DNA of 64,000 nt from Lachnospiraceae bacterium. Lineage in GTDB: Bacteria; Bacillota; Clostridia; Lachnospirales; Lachnospiraceae. The notes beneath the pieces are model-generated. The model was not told where the DNA came from and searched no databases. It worked only from the letters and a program-made list of their open reading frames with translations. A program made the translations under genes and the position numbers. Shown one piece after another: positions 8,463 to 16,731 of the stretch (within the stretch, counting starts at the first letter, position 1; each line of letters opens with the position of its first letter). The DNA lies in contig JAFQCK010000047.1 in NCBI GenBank assembly GCA_017416465.1, forward strand, positions 23,817 through 87,816, read 5' to 3'.

Positions 8463-8681
8463 TTAACCAAGTAAATTCTTAAGTGCTTCTACATTTTCTA
8501 AATTAGTTGCATCTTTATTAGATTCCTGTATCTGTAAGAATACTTCTTTTCTGTATACAGGAACTGATTTTGGTGCTGTAATACCAATCTTTACATGGTC
8601 ACCTTTTACTTCTAAAATTGTAACTTCTATATTATTATTAATAACAATTGCTTCATCTTTTTTTCTTGATAATGCTAACAT
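8463..8681 (-). CDS. csrA: Translational regulator CsrA
   Basis: 72 residues. The start MLALSRKKDEAIVI and the segment VKIGITAPKSVPVYRKEV are diagnostic of CsrA, a dimeric RNA-binding protein recognising GGA in hairpin loops. In Bacillus it represses flagellin translation and is antagonised by FliW. It lies 6 nt after fliW, so the pair is translationally linked. Likely targets here are the flagellin leader (2921-3009) and possibly the ACGGAG loop in the element upstream of fliW. Confidence 0.97.
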   Translation of the reverse strand: MLALSRKKDEAIVINNNIEVTILEVKGDHVKIGITAPKSVPVYRKEVFLQIQESNKDATNLENVEALKNLLG

Positions 8682-8687
8682 AGTATA

Positions 8688-9140
8688 CTACGCTCCTTTC
8701 CCAGCCTTAAGAATATCATACACATAGTATTTAACAGGATAATCTTCATTATCCACAATTATCTGGCAACCTTTCATAGTACCCGAATTAATAACTATAG
8801 GTGCTTTTAGGTTCACGCTCATTTTTTCAATATCCGAAGGAACTGTAACTGTAGTAAGCACTAACATTTCTTCCCCTTCAATTTCACCAATATTTTTAAA
8901 TAATTCATCCTCTACTATAGGGTCATAATCCTCTTTAAAAAGAAGTGGGTCCGCAACCGGAAATGCTATATCAGTATCATCAATTGACTGAAGCCACATA
9001 ATCTTAGGACTTTCGTCCTCCACATCATGCATAAGCATAAACTGTTTAAGATTATCAAAACCAATCATACCACTGCTAAAATTAATGATTTTACTTGTGT
9101 CTATGTCTATCTCACCAAAAATTCTTGTTTTAATTGTCAT
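8688..9140 (-). CDS. fliW: Flagellar assembly factor FliW
   Basis: 150 residues from ATG 9140, with AGGTGG 6 nt upstream. The open frame extends to 9281, but that extension translates the structured leader element and should not be coding. The motifs FGEIDIDTSKIINFSSGMIGF and the Pro-rich FPVADP segment are those of FliW. FliW binds CsrA allosterically and flagellin competitively, coupling flagellin secretion to its translation. Adjacent csrA confirms the assignment. Confidence 0.96.
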   Translation of the reverse strand: MTIKTRIFGEIDIDTSKIINFSSGMIGFDNLKQFMLMHDVEDESPKIMWLQSIDDTDIAFPVADPLLFKEDYDPIVEDELFKNIGEIEGEEMLVLTTVTVPSDIEKMSVNLKAPIVINSGTMKGCQIIVDNEDYPVKYYVYDILKAGKGA

Positions 9141-9156
9141 AGTTTTCCACCTTTCC

Positions 9157-9305
9157 TTTCTACCGAAGCTTTTGCGTAGGTACTGCGTGGCAAATCTCAA
9201 ATTTGCCACTGCAATTATTAGAATTTGTGCTCCGTCACAAATTCTTGTATGAAAAATAAGGTCATCAGACTTATTTTTCATATTGTCCCTTTTCTACCGA
9301 AGCTT
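9157..9305 (-). repeat. Three-hairpin leader element, copy 2 (upstream of fliW)
   Basis: Three hairpins occur in the same order as at 7816-7919. Hairpin 1 is 9184-9213. Hairpin 2 pairs AGAATTTGTG (9220-9229) with CACAAATTCT (9236-9245). Hairpin 3 pairs 9248-9260 with 9270-9282, a perfect 13-bp stem, around the loop GTCATCAGA. Outer stem bases differ from copy 1 but remain paired. On the minus strand the hairpin 2 loop is ACGGAG, a possible CsrA site. The unit is bracketed by a 15-bp direct repeat, TTTCTACCGAAGCTT, at 9157-9171 and 9291-9305, resembling a target duplication. Confidence 0.8.
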
Positions 9306-9373
9306 CCATCTCCATATTTTTAATTTGGCGGGAATAAAAATTCCCGCCTAAACTAATTTTCACATTATAAATC

Positions 9374-10843
9374 CTATAAGAAATCCAACAATTTCTTCTG
9401 TACTACCTTTGAAGCTGCTGCCAATGATGCATCATATATCGCACTTGCTTCGTCAAGCTCAACTGCCACTTCTGTAAGGTTAACATCTTCATTAGTACTC
9501 TTAAGATTATCAACCGTAACCTTCTGTGCCTGTAATCTGCTTTCATTTAAATCAAGTCTGTTAAGCTTAGTACCAACCTCTGCTCTTGCAAGACTCACTC
9601 TGTCCTGATGAGCTGTAAACTTATCAAGACCTGACGCAAATGCATCTTCCATATTAGCTTTAGCAAAATCTATCTCTCTTTCACATAAATCTAAGAGCTG
9701 TTTGTATTTCTTCTGGGCATCACTGCCATCAACAGCTGATGCATACATCTTTTCAAGTTTATCTTTCTTTTCACCTGCATGTATTGCAACATTTACAACA
9801 TCAATAATATCATCAATATCTCTTGTCATATCAGGTGTAAATATGTCTTTTCCCTGTGTGTTAATAGTCATTGTCTGATTGAAATTAATCTCATAATTAA
9901 TCTCCTGTTTTCTATTAACATATTCTATCCACTCAGAAGAATCATCACTTGTCTTATCAATACAGTCAAAGAACTGTGTAGGGTCTAACTCACCTTTATC
10001 AAATCCTGTCTTTGTATATGTTATATTATATTCTTCTGCTTTCATCATCTTAGCATATACATTCTTTCCAAGAACCAACTCACCTGTGTCTGCAATAAAA
10101 TAAACTTCATCATCTCCAGGTACATATGCATCTGTATCTTTAGACTCTTTTACCATTGAAGTAATTGCTTCACCATCAACATCAATAGAAATACCTTTAT
10201 CAGCATCAAGTTCTGTATACGCAAGTCTTAATCTGTATACATTCTCCTGTGTAGGTAATTTTATGGAATTAATATCTACACTGTCTATTGTTGCATCATT
10301 TACAGTCGAAATATCAAGAGAATTAACTACCTTCTTTAGTGTCTCAATATTATCAGGAGTCATCTTCTGTGTTATCTCATATGTTTTATCACATTCCTCT
10401 GTATATGTAAGCATTCCGTCTGTCTTAAATCCTGTGAAAATTGTTCTTCCTGCACAGTCAGAATTAGCATTATGATATACTTGGTCTCTTAACGCCTTTA
10501 ACTCATCAACGATTGTCTTTTTATTTGTTTCATCATAGTAACCATTTACTGCCTGGTTGCAATATGTAGTCACATCACCTACGATACCTACAATACTTCC
10601 AAGTACTTCTTCCGTTGTCTCCATCCATGACCTTGCATCCTGTATATTCTTATTAAGATACTGGTCTATTTCAGAAAGTGTTGAACGAAATCTTAATGCT
10701 CTGATTGCAATAATCGGATCATCTGACGGACGTTGTATATTCTTCTCTGATGCAAGCTGAGTATTAAGCTTATCCATACTTGCTTTATTCGAGTTAATAC
10801 TATACAAAGAATTATTAATTAACATTCTATTCGTTACTCTCAT
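9374..10843 (-). CDS. flgL: Flagellar hook-associated protein 3 (FlgL)
   Basis: 489 residues from ATG 10843, giving MRVTNRMLINNSLYSINSNK, the standard FlgL start; the reading frame is open further but the extra residues look random. The C-terminal helix (DEASAIYDASLAAASKVVQKKLLDFL) resembles the flagellin D0 region. FlgL forms the junction between FlgK and the filament. It is longer than a typical FlgL (~300 residues), with an extended central part at about residues 150-330. It follows flgK after a gap filled by a long inverted repeat. Confidence 0.93.
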   Translation of the reverse strand: MRVTNRMLINNSLYSINSNKASMDKLNTQLASEKNIQRPSDDPIIAIRALRFRSTLSEIDQYLNKNIQDARSWMETTEEVLGSIVGIVGDVTTYCNQAVNGYYDETNKKTIVDELKALRDQVYHNANSDCAGRTIFTGFKTDGMLTYTEECDKTYEITQKMTPDNIETLKKVVNSLDISTVNDATIDSVDINSIKLPTQENVYRLRLAYTELDADKGISIDVDGEAITSMVKESKDTDAYVPGDDEVYFIADTGELVLGKNVYAKMMKAEEYNITYTKTGFDKGELDPTQFFDCIDKTSDDSSEWIEYVNRKQEINYEINFNQTMTINTQGKDIFTPDMTRDIDDIIDVVNVAIHAGEKKDKLEKMYASAVDGSDAQKKYKQLLDLCEREIDFAKANMEDAFASGLDKFTAHQDRVSLARAEVGTKLNRLDLNESRLQAQKVTVDNLKSTNEDVNLTEVAVELDEASAIYDASLAAASKVVQKKLLDFL

Positions 10844-10954
10844 AATCCACTTTTCCTTTCTTTTCTTTAGTAACAGTTCAAATCTATTTAACAAATACAC
10901 TACTGTTTAGAAGTTCCTAATATTTCAGTGTTTAACATTGAACTATTACATCAT

Positions 10955-11095
10955 TTGTATAAAATAGTCGTTCGTGATATCCTTATTAACATTTTCCTTG
11001 TTTATTGCGTATTGCGCCTTTAGGCGCACAACGGAGTGCTAGCAATAAAAAGGAAAATGTTAATAGGGATTATCACTTCAACTCATTTTATACAA
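10955..11095. repeat. Long inverted repeat IR-A (flgK2/flgL gap)
   Basis: Arms of about 54 bp pair over most of their length, for example AACATTTTCCTTGTTTATTGC near 10989-11008 against GCAATAAAAAGGAAAATGTT near 11043-11062. A GC-rich core hairpin TGCGCC-ttta-GGCGCA is at 11013-11028. The outermost arm bases TTGTATAAAAT (10955-10965) are the inverted copy of the last flgK2 codons and stop (11085-11095). The core shares words with IR-B: GCGCC/GCGAC-CTTT loop and CAACGGAGTG. Confidence 0.85.
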
Positions 11096-12632
11096 CACCC
11101 ATTTCATTAATGAGCTTATTATAAATCTGCTGCATTACCGATATCATCTTAGATGACAATTCAAACGCTTCCTGATATTTCACAAGGTTCATCGCCTCTT
11201 CATCACCATCTACGCCTGAATACGATAATTTCTGATTAGTTATACTTGTCTTAATATTCTGATAATTAAGTTCAAACATCTCTGACTTCTTAACGTCTAT
11301 AGAAATCTCTGTAACAATACTGTTAAGATATTCTTTTGCATTAGCGCCTCTGAATGCCTCTTCATCCTCTATTGCAATGAACTTCTCGATTACGCCTGCA
11401 TCATCCACACCATCATGTATAGGATACGAAGATGCTGCAAGTAGTGATGGGTCGTAAATCAAATCTTTGTTTACATACATTCTTCCAACTGAATCAAACA
11501 TAAATATAGGGATATCTTCTGTAGTATCACCATATAAATTGTAGTTAGCCGGAACTTCGTTACCATCTTCATCAATTCTTGTTGCCTTCTGATGAATATC
11601 ATTAAACAACTGTGCAATAGTTTCCTTAAAATCCTGTATCTTTTCTACATAGAATGGAACTCCCTTGTAATCAACAGCTTTTGCATATGCACTGTCTTCA
11701 TCCGGCATTCCGTTATTACCATCTCTTACATCCAATGTAGCTCTTAACGAACCGGTAAGTCCCATACTCTGTACATCAAACTTTGTACCTTTCTGACCTT
11801 TACCATCATAGTAGTAATAAATATCGTATAAACCGACTACGTCCATATCATTAACGCGATTTTCTCTTTCAACCAATACTAAACTCGAAGCATTGTATGT
11901 ATCAACTAAAGAAAATCCCTGAACACTTACATTAAAAGTTGTACTTCCGTTTCTACCAATATTCTCTTTTACTGTAATAGGTATAATTCCTGAAAGTTCA
12001 TCAAGCATTAACTCTCTTTTATCTCTTAAGTCATTCGCTTTAACACCTGTCTGCTCAACAGTGTTAATCTGCTTAGTTACAGAAGCAATCTGTTCCGATA
12101 AAACATTGATTCGTTCTACCATGTTACTGACTTCTGTATTACACTGCTGTTGTAAACCTGATAATTTTGTCTGTATATCATTAAAATAATCCGATATACT
12201 CTGACCAAAGTTAAGAAATTCTGCTCTGTATGTGAGCTCTGACGGATTACCCTGCATTGATTTTAAAATATCAAACATATTCGCATATTCTTTTGCAAAT
12301 CCGTCTGTATCAATCTCATTAAAATAATCTTCTATCTGAATATTGTAGGTGTATTTAATATTGTTTTCACCTAATTTTCCTTCATTCAATCTATACTTTA
12401 CATCGTAATAAGAATCTCTAATCTGTTCAATCGATGTAACTGTAACACCTGTACCAATCTGACCATATGGAGCAAAGAATTTAAGTGGTTCACTGGCCGA
12501 CTGATTAGTAACCTGCCTTGTATAGCCTTCTGTATTCTCATTAGCAATATTATGACCTGTTGTAGTAAGTGCTGCCTGAGACGCATATATTCCTGATGTA
12601 GCTATATTAAGTCCAAAAAATGTTGATGCCAT
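11088..12632 (-). CDS. flgK: Flagellar hook-associated protein 1, second copy (FlgK2)
   Basis: 514 residues. The N-terminus FGLNIATSGIYASQAALTTTGHNIANENTEGYTRQ is the flagellar rod/hook signature, and the C-terminus (DGDEEAMNLVKYQEAFELSSKMISVMQQIYNKLI) is FlgK-type. FlgK joins hook to filament. It lies 18 nt downstream of another full-length FlgK (12651-14405) with which it shares the end domains but little of the middle, so this is a tandem paralogue pair. The last codons form part of inverted repeat IR-A. Confidence 0.93.
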   Translation of the reverse strand: MASTFFGLNIATSGIYASQAALTTTGHNIANENTEGYTRQVTNQSASEPLKFFAPYGQIGTGVTVTSIEQIRDSYYDVKYRLNEGKLGENNIKYTYNIQIEDYFNEIDTDGFAKEYANMFDILKSMQGNPSELTYRAEFLNFGQSISDYFNDIQTKLSGLQQQCNTEVSNMVERINVLSEQIASVTKQINTVEQTGVKANDLRDKRELMLDELSGIIPITVKENIGRNGSTTFNVSVQGFSLVDTYNASSLVLVERENRVNDMDVVGLYDIYYYYDGKGQKGTKFDVQSMGLTGSLRATLDVRDGNNGMPDEDSAYAKAVDYKGVPFYVEKIQDFKETIAQLFNDIHQKATRIDEDGNEVPANYNLYGDTTEDIPIFMFDSVGRMYVNKDLIYDPSLLAASSYPIHDGVDDAGVIEKFIAIEDEEAFRGANAKEYLNSIVTEISIDVKKSEMFELNYQNIKTSITNQKLSYSGVDGDEEAMNLVKYQEAFELSSKMISVMQQIYNKLINEMGVV

Positions 12633-12650
12633 CTATTCTTCTACTCCTTT

Positions 12651-14405
12651 CTATCCTAATTTCTCTATAACGTACTGTAACATATCTGCTATAGTTGTAA
12701 CATATCTGGATGCTGCATTATAAGCACTTTGATATTTTATCATATTGGTTAATTCATCTTCCGAAGATACACCTGTAATCTCTGTTCTTCTATCATCAAT
12801 CTGGTCTCTTGCAATCTTTTGGTTACTTGCAATTGAATTATGTAAATCACCTTCATTACCGATTACATATACCAACTGTGCATAGAACTGTTTAAATGTG
12901 TATCTTGACATGTTATTAGGGTCAAGTGTCATTCCCTGTTTGCCCCATAATGCCACAAGTTCTTCACCCTTTGCCAAATCATTATCCTGCTGTTTTGTCT
13001 TAAACGGCAACTTCGAATAATCTTCAAGAATTACCTGATTCATCTCAATATTATTAAGAGTATATAATGATTCATCGTCTAAAGTGTTGGTATTATTAAA
13101 CATATAATATGTATTGCCATCATCACCTGTTACTTCTATATAACGTTCTGTATATTTTCTTGAAAATAATTCTTCAGGCGGCATCTTGCCATCATTACCT
13201 GTAGATGTAGTCATATCAAGTATCTTTACATCTGAGGCATTATACACATTACCATTAGCATCTGTATACTGTGTAACTCCGGCCGGTACTTCACTTGTAG
13301 TAGGGCTAAGTACATCATTAATTGCAGTTACAACATTATGAATTAATTTGTCAAACAATGCCTGCGTCTTCACTATCGAACAACATTCAACTGTCTTGTT
13401 ATATGTAGCAACCGCTTCCATATATTCATTATATCCTTCAGGTGTAGACACATCATAATCTGATACTTCCGGCACATCTGTATAAGAACCTACAAAATCA
13501 CCTCTCGCAAGAAGATATCCTTTTATATTACCTATATCATTCTTATTATCTGTGGTGATTGGTTCTTCTAAATGAAATACTTCCTGATTGTCAAGATACG
13601 GCCATACACATGTAGAATAAACCGAACCTTTGTCACCATCAAGTTCCTGAATTCCCATATGGAATACACCACCATCAGTAATAAACGGTACACCTTCTAC
13701 CATTACTGATACATAGCTGTTCTCATCTTCATTGTAATTAATCTTAACCATTCCCGAAAGTTCATCTAATAATAAATCTCTTCTGTCTCTAAGGTCATTC
13801 GCATCTTCAATATTTGGTGCTTCTATACCCGAAATCTTTAAGTTAAGAGCATTAATCTCGTCACCGAGCGAATTAATTTTATTAACAATATTCACAATCT
13901 TAGTATCAATATTCTTTTGATAATCAATTAATTCCGTATAAATATTCTTAGCTCTGTCAATGAATAATTCCGCATTCATTACAAGCTCCGACCTTGAAAC
14001 AGTACTGTCCGGAGTCTTAGCCATCTCATTAATAGATGTCCACACATCTTCTAATGTCTGTTGAAATCTTACTCCTTCTGTTTCACCAATTATGGTCTGA
14101 ATCTCTAACGCAACCTCATATTCTGCTTCATAGAATCCCTGTCTGCCATTCTCTGTTCTGTATGACTTATCAAGTAATATATCTCTTACTCTGCTAGTCT
14201 CTACCATTGATACACCAAGACCAACCTGCATTGCACTTGTATAACTCTGTCCAATAGTGTTATATGTCTTATCAGCTGTAAATGAAAGCTGTCTTGTATA
14301 TCCCGGTGTATAAACATTCGCTAAATTATGTGTTGTAGTATTGAGAGCTGTCTGAGCTGAATTAAGTCCTGACACTCCAATATATATACTCGTCATCTTA
14401 GCCAT
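12651..14405 (-). CDS. flgK: Flagellar hook-associated protein 1, first copy (FlgK1)
   Basis: 584 residues. The N-terminus YIGVSGLNSAQTALNTTTHNLANVYTPGYTRQ and C-terminus DELTNMIKYQSAYNAASRYVTTIADMLQYVIEKLG are typical of FlgK. Insertions in the middle make it longer than the second copy. ATG 14405 has GGAGG 9 nt upstream; ATG 14396 is an alternative. The order flgM-flgN-flgK matches B. subtilis except that flgK is doubled. Whether both proteins are built into one junction or replace each other is not known. Confidence 0.94.
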   Translation of the reverse strand: MAKMTSIYIGVSGLNSAQTALNTTTHNLANVYTPGYTRQLSFTADKTYNTIGQSYTSAMQVGLGVSMVETSRVRDILLDKSYRTENGRQGFYEAEYEVALEIQTIIGETEGVRFQQTLEDVWTSINEMAKTPDSTVSRSELVMNAELFIDRAKNIYTELIDYQKNIDTKIVNIVNKINSLGDEINALNLKISGIEAPNIEDANDLRDRRDLLLDELSGMVKINYNEDENSYVSVMVEGVPFITDGGVFHMGIQELDGDKGSVYSTCVWPYLDNQEVFHLEEPITTDNKNDIGNIKGYLLARGDFVGSYTDVPEVSDYDVSTPEGYNEYMEAVATYNKTVECCSIVKTQALFDKLIHNVVTAINDVLSPTTSEVPAGVTQYTDANGNVYNASDVKILDMTTSTGNDGKMPPEELFSRKYTERYIEVTGDDGNTYYMFNNTNTLDDESLYTLNNIEMNQVILEDYSKLPFKTKQQDNDLAKGEELVALWGKQGMTLDPNNMSRYTFKQFYAQLVYVIGNEGDLHNSIASNQKIARDQIDDRRTEITGVSSEDELTNMIKYQSAYNAASRYVTTIADMLQYVIEKLG

Positions 14406-14437
14406 GTCGTCCTGCCTCCATCTGTCATTAATCTGAC

Positions 14438-14950
14438 CTAGTTCTTCGCATCAAACCTTGAATTAATAACGCCTGAACTGCTATTATACGCACCTCTTGT
14501 ATAATTAGCTGTTTCAGGCATTTGATTAAGTCCATTAATATAATTAATGTTAAAGTCAACTAATTCAAGTGATTCTTCTAATAACTGCTTATTTATATTG
14601 TTTACGACCACCATGTCATTAAGTGTAAGCTTTAACCTATCGTGTACTTCAGCAAGCTTCTGCTGTTCCTTGTCTTGTCCTTTTAACAAATCGATTATGT
14701 GCCTAACTGTTAAAGTATTAACGTCCCTGTTCAATACTGTTGATATATCATTAATTACTTCAATCCTCTTATTCTCCAATGCTGTAAGCTTATCTGTATG
14801 AATCTGTTCCATCGCAACCATCTCATTAAGCCTCTTAACATCACCTTTAATAATAACTGAAGTTTTCTCCTTAGAAATCTTAACAAGTTCTACATATTCC
14901 GTATTCTCTGATTCTAAGGTATTAATTAATTCTTCTATTAAACTTGCCAA
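14438..14950 (-). CDS. flgN: FlgN family flagellar export chaperone
   Basis: 170 residues, almost all helical, with the FlgN-type N-terminus (SLIEELINTLESENTEYVEL) and an acidic/Leu-rich coiled coil. FlgN binds FlgK and FlgL in the cytoplasm before export. Position between flgM and flgK is the conserved yvyG/flgN slot. Confidence 0.88.
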   Translation of the reverse strand: MASLIEELINTLESENTEYVELVKISKEKTSVIIKGDVKRLNEMVAMEQIHTDKLTALENKRIEVINDISTVLNRDVNTLTVRHIIDLLKGQDKEQQKLAEVHDRLKLTLNDMVVVNNINKQLLEESLELVDFNINYINGLNQMPETANYTRGAYNSSSGVINSRFDAKN

Positions 14951-14992
14951 TTTAATTTCCTTTCTTATATTAGTTAACTCATCCTAAGTTAA

Positions 14993-15268
14993 TTAATATA
15001 ATGCTCCATAGCTCTCGAGTAATTTATTAGCAAAATCTTCGTTACTTACTTCGTAACTTCCGTTATCGATTCTGCTCTTAATATCAGCAACCTTATCTTC
15101 TCTTACATCAGAGGCTTCATTAACAGCCTTTTTAGTTGTCTGATATACCTTACCAAAATCAGATATCTCAACCTTATCTCGCATACTTGCTTTTTCTGTC
15201 TTCTGCGTTTTCATCCTAGTATTTGTCTTATAAATCTGCGCAACCTGATTATATGCATCTATTCTCAT
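14993..15268 (-). CDS. flgM: Anti-sigma-28 factor FlgM
   Basis: 91 residues. The C-terminal half has the FlgM pattern: KVEISDFGKVYQ, then EDKVADIKSRIDNGSYEVSNEDFANKLLES. FlgM holds sigma-28 inactive until the hook-basal body is complete and FlgM is secreted. First gene of flgM-flgN-flgK1-flgK2-flgL-fliW-csrA, with a probable sigma-28 promoter in front, which would give the usual autoregulatory loop. Confidence 0.93.
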   Translation of the reverse strand: MRIDAYNQVAQIYKTNTRMKTQKTEKASMRDKVEISDFGKVYQTTKKAVNEASDVREDKVADIKSRIDNGSYEVSNEDFANKLLESYGALY

Positions 15269-15317
15269 AGCAATTCGCCTCCCTGCTTTAATTCAAATCT
15301 TATATGTTATATCAAAA

Positions 15318-15344
15318 ATATCGGCATTCTTTTTATTTTCATTA
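15318..15344 (-). promoter_or_regulatory. Probable sigma-28 promoter of flgM operon
   Basis: On the minus strand TAAT (15341-15344), 15 bp, GCCGATAT (15318-15325): two mismatches from TAAA-N15-GCCGATAA. It lies in the yvyF/flgM gap, where B. subtilis has a SigD promoter. Confidence 0.6.
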
Positions 15345-15354
15345 GAGTATTTTT

Positions 15355-15762
15355 CTAATTATCAAAAAATCTCATTCTTGCACCCGCATCTTTTCTAAGT
15401 GAATTTCCAGAATTAGACTTCTTTTCTGTCCTGTAAACATCTCCTAATTTGTTAGCCATATTTCTCTTACAATCCACACAAAATCTTCCGGTCACAATAG
15501 CTTTTCCACAAGAATCACAAACAATTTCACCCCAAGCATCTGATAAAATAAGTCGTTCTTCTCTTATCCAATCTTTAAGCTGTCTAACAGGAACATCCAT
15601 CTCTTCTGCAACCTGAGAAAGTGTTGCATTCTTATTCTCTTCAACGTACTTTTTAACTTCTTGAAACTTCTCTTCAAGTTGTGCTCTGCATGCCGGACAC
15701 ATCTGTCTTCCACTTATATAATTAAATAATCTTCCACAAGTTCTACAATTCTTTACATCCAT
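15355..15762 (-). CDS. yvyF: YvyF/TIGR03826-type flagellar operon protein
   Basis: 135 residues with two zinc-binding cysteine pairs: CRTCGRLF...CPAC near residues 6-23 and CDSCGKAI...CVDC near 82-100. Between them is a short helix-turn-helix-like segment (ATLSQVAEEMDVPVRQLKDWI). This arrangement and the comFC-yvyF-flgM context match the conserved flagellar-operon protein of Firmicutes. Its molecular role is unclear; a regulatory one is likely given the MerR-like helix. Confidence 0.88.
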   Translation of the reverse strand: MDVKNCRTCGRLFNYISGRQMCPACRAQLEEKFQEVKKYVEENKNATLSQVAEEMDVPVRQLKDWIREERLILSDAWGEIVCDSCGKAIVTGRFCVDCKRNMANKLGDVYRTEKKSNSGNSLRKDAGARMRFFDN

Positions 15763-15845
15763 TATTATCAGCCCTTTCTGTCAGTTTCCTTCTTATGTAT
15801 AAGGATATATCTCAAACATATGCACATACATTTATATACGTAGAT

Positions 15846-16562
15846 TTAATATCCCATTCCGATACTAATGCTTATATAATATACTTCTTTCACACCATTA
15901 TTAAGCAATATCTTAGCACACTCATCTATTGTGCTACCCGTTGTATATATATCGTCAATTAATATAATTTTCTTAAACTTTTCTCTATCTTTTTGAATTT
16001 TATCTGCTCGTACAAAGAAAGCGTCTTTTAAATTTTTCTTTCTTCCAATGTCATTAAACTCCTTTTGTGGTCTTGTATTCTTAACTCTAATCAGAGTATT
16101 TGTATCCATAGGAATATTTAAACCTTTTGACAATCTCTTTGCTATTATTTCCGCCTGATTAAAACCTCTTTTTATTTTTTTCTTTTTATGAAGTGGTACA
16201 GGAATTATCACACTGCAATTCCATGAATCAATTTCATTTTTATATCTCTTTATTAATTCTTCAACATAAAAATCCACATACTCCCTTTTATTATTATATT
16301 TAATGGAATATATGGATTTTCTTACTATACTTGTATGAGATAATAGCGCTATCCCCTTTTTATAAAAATGTTTTTTATTTCTGCAATCAAAACAATATTC
16401 TTCTTCAAATTTTTCAATCTGTTTACCACATTTTTTACATCTTGGCTCAGATATGAAGTCTAATTTATTTTTACACAAATCACATATTTTCCCCTTATTA
16501 AATTTCAATACCTCATCACAGACAGGACACCGTCTGGGGTATAAAATACTTATTAAATCCAT
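15846..16562 (-). CDS. comFC: ComF family phosphoribosyltransferase-like protein (ComFC)
   Basis: 238 residues from ATG 16562 (GGGGAG 6 nt upstream); the frame is open to 16676 but that part translates an inverted repeat. An N-terminal zinc ribbon (CPVCDEVL, CDLCKNK, CKKCGKQ, CFDCRN) is followed by a PRTase-like domain with the PRPP motif IILIDDIYTTGSTIDECA near residue 200. ComFC homologues are needed for natural DNA uptake, probably acting on incoming single strands. The rest of the comF operon is not adjacent. Confidence 0.92.
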   Translation of the reverse strand: MDLISILYPRRCPVCDEVLKFNKGKICDLCKNKLDFISEPRCKKCGKQIEKFEEEYCFDCRNKKHFYKKGIALLSHTSIVRKSIYSIKYNNKREYVDFYVEELIKRYKNEIDSWNCSVIIPVPLHKKKKIKRGFNQAEIIAKRLSKGLNIPMDTNTLIRVKNTRPQKEFNDIGRKKNLKDAFFVRADKIQKDREKFKKIILIDDIYTTGSTIDECAKILLNNGVKEVYYISISIGMGY

Positions 16563-16598
16563 ACATATCTCCCCTTTATAAATATTCTTATAGACTTC

Positions 16599-16731
16599 AT
16601 AAATAATAACCTTGTGATTTGCATATTGCGACTTTTGGCGAACAATTTTTCTATTTTGTACGTAGCATACGAACAAAATAGTATAAATTGTACGAACAAC
16701 GGAGTGAAAGCAATCACAAAGTGTTATTTAT
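16599..16731. repeat. Long inverted repeat IR-B (recD2/comFC gap)
   Basis: The outer arms pair ATAAATAATAACCTTGTGATTTGC (16599-16622) imperfectly with 16710-16731. Inside are TTGCGACTTTTGGCGAA, a perfect 9-bp hairpin CTATTTTGT/ACAAAATAG (16651-16681) and CAACGGAGTG. The outer arm starts just past the recD2 stop codon. The core words are shared with IR-A. Confidence 0.8.
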
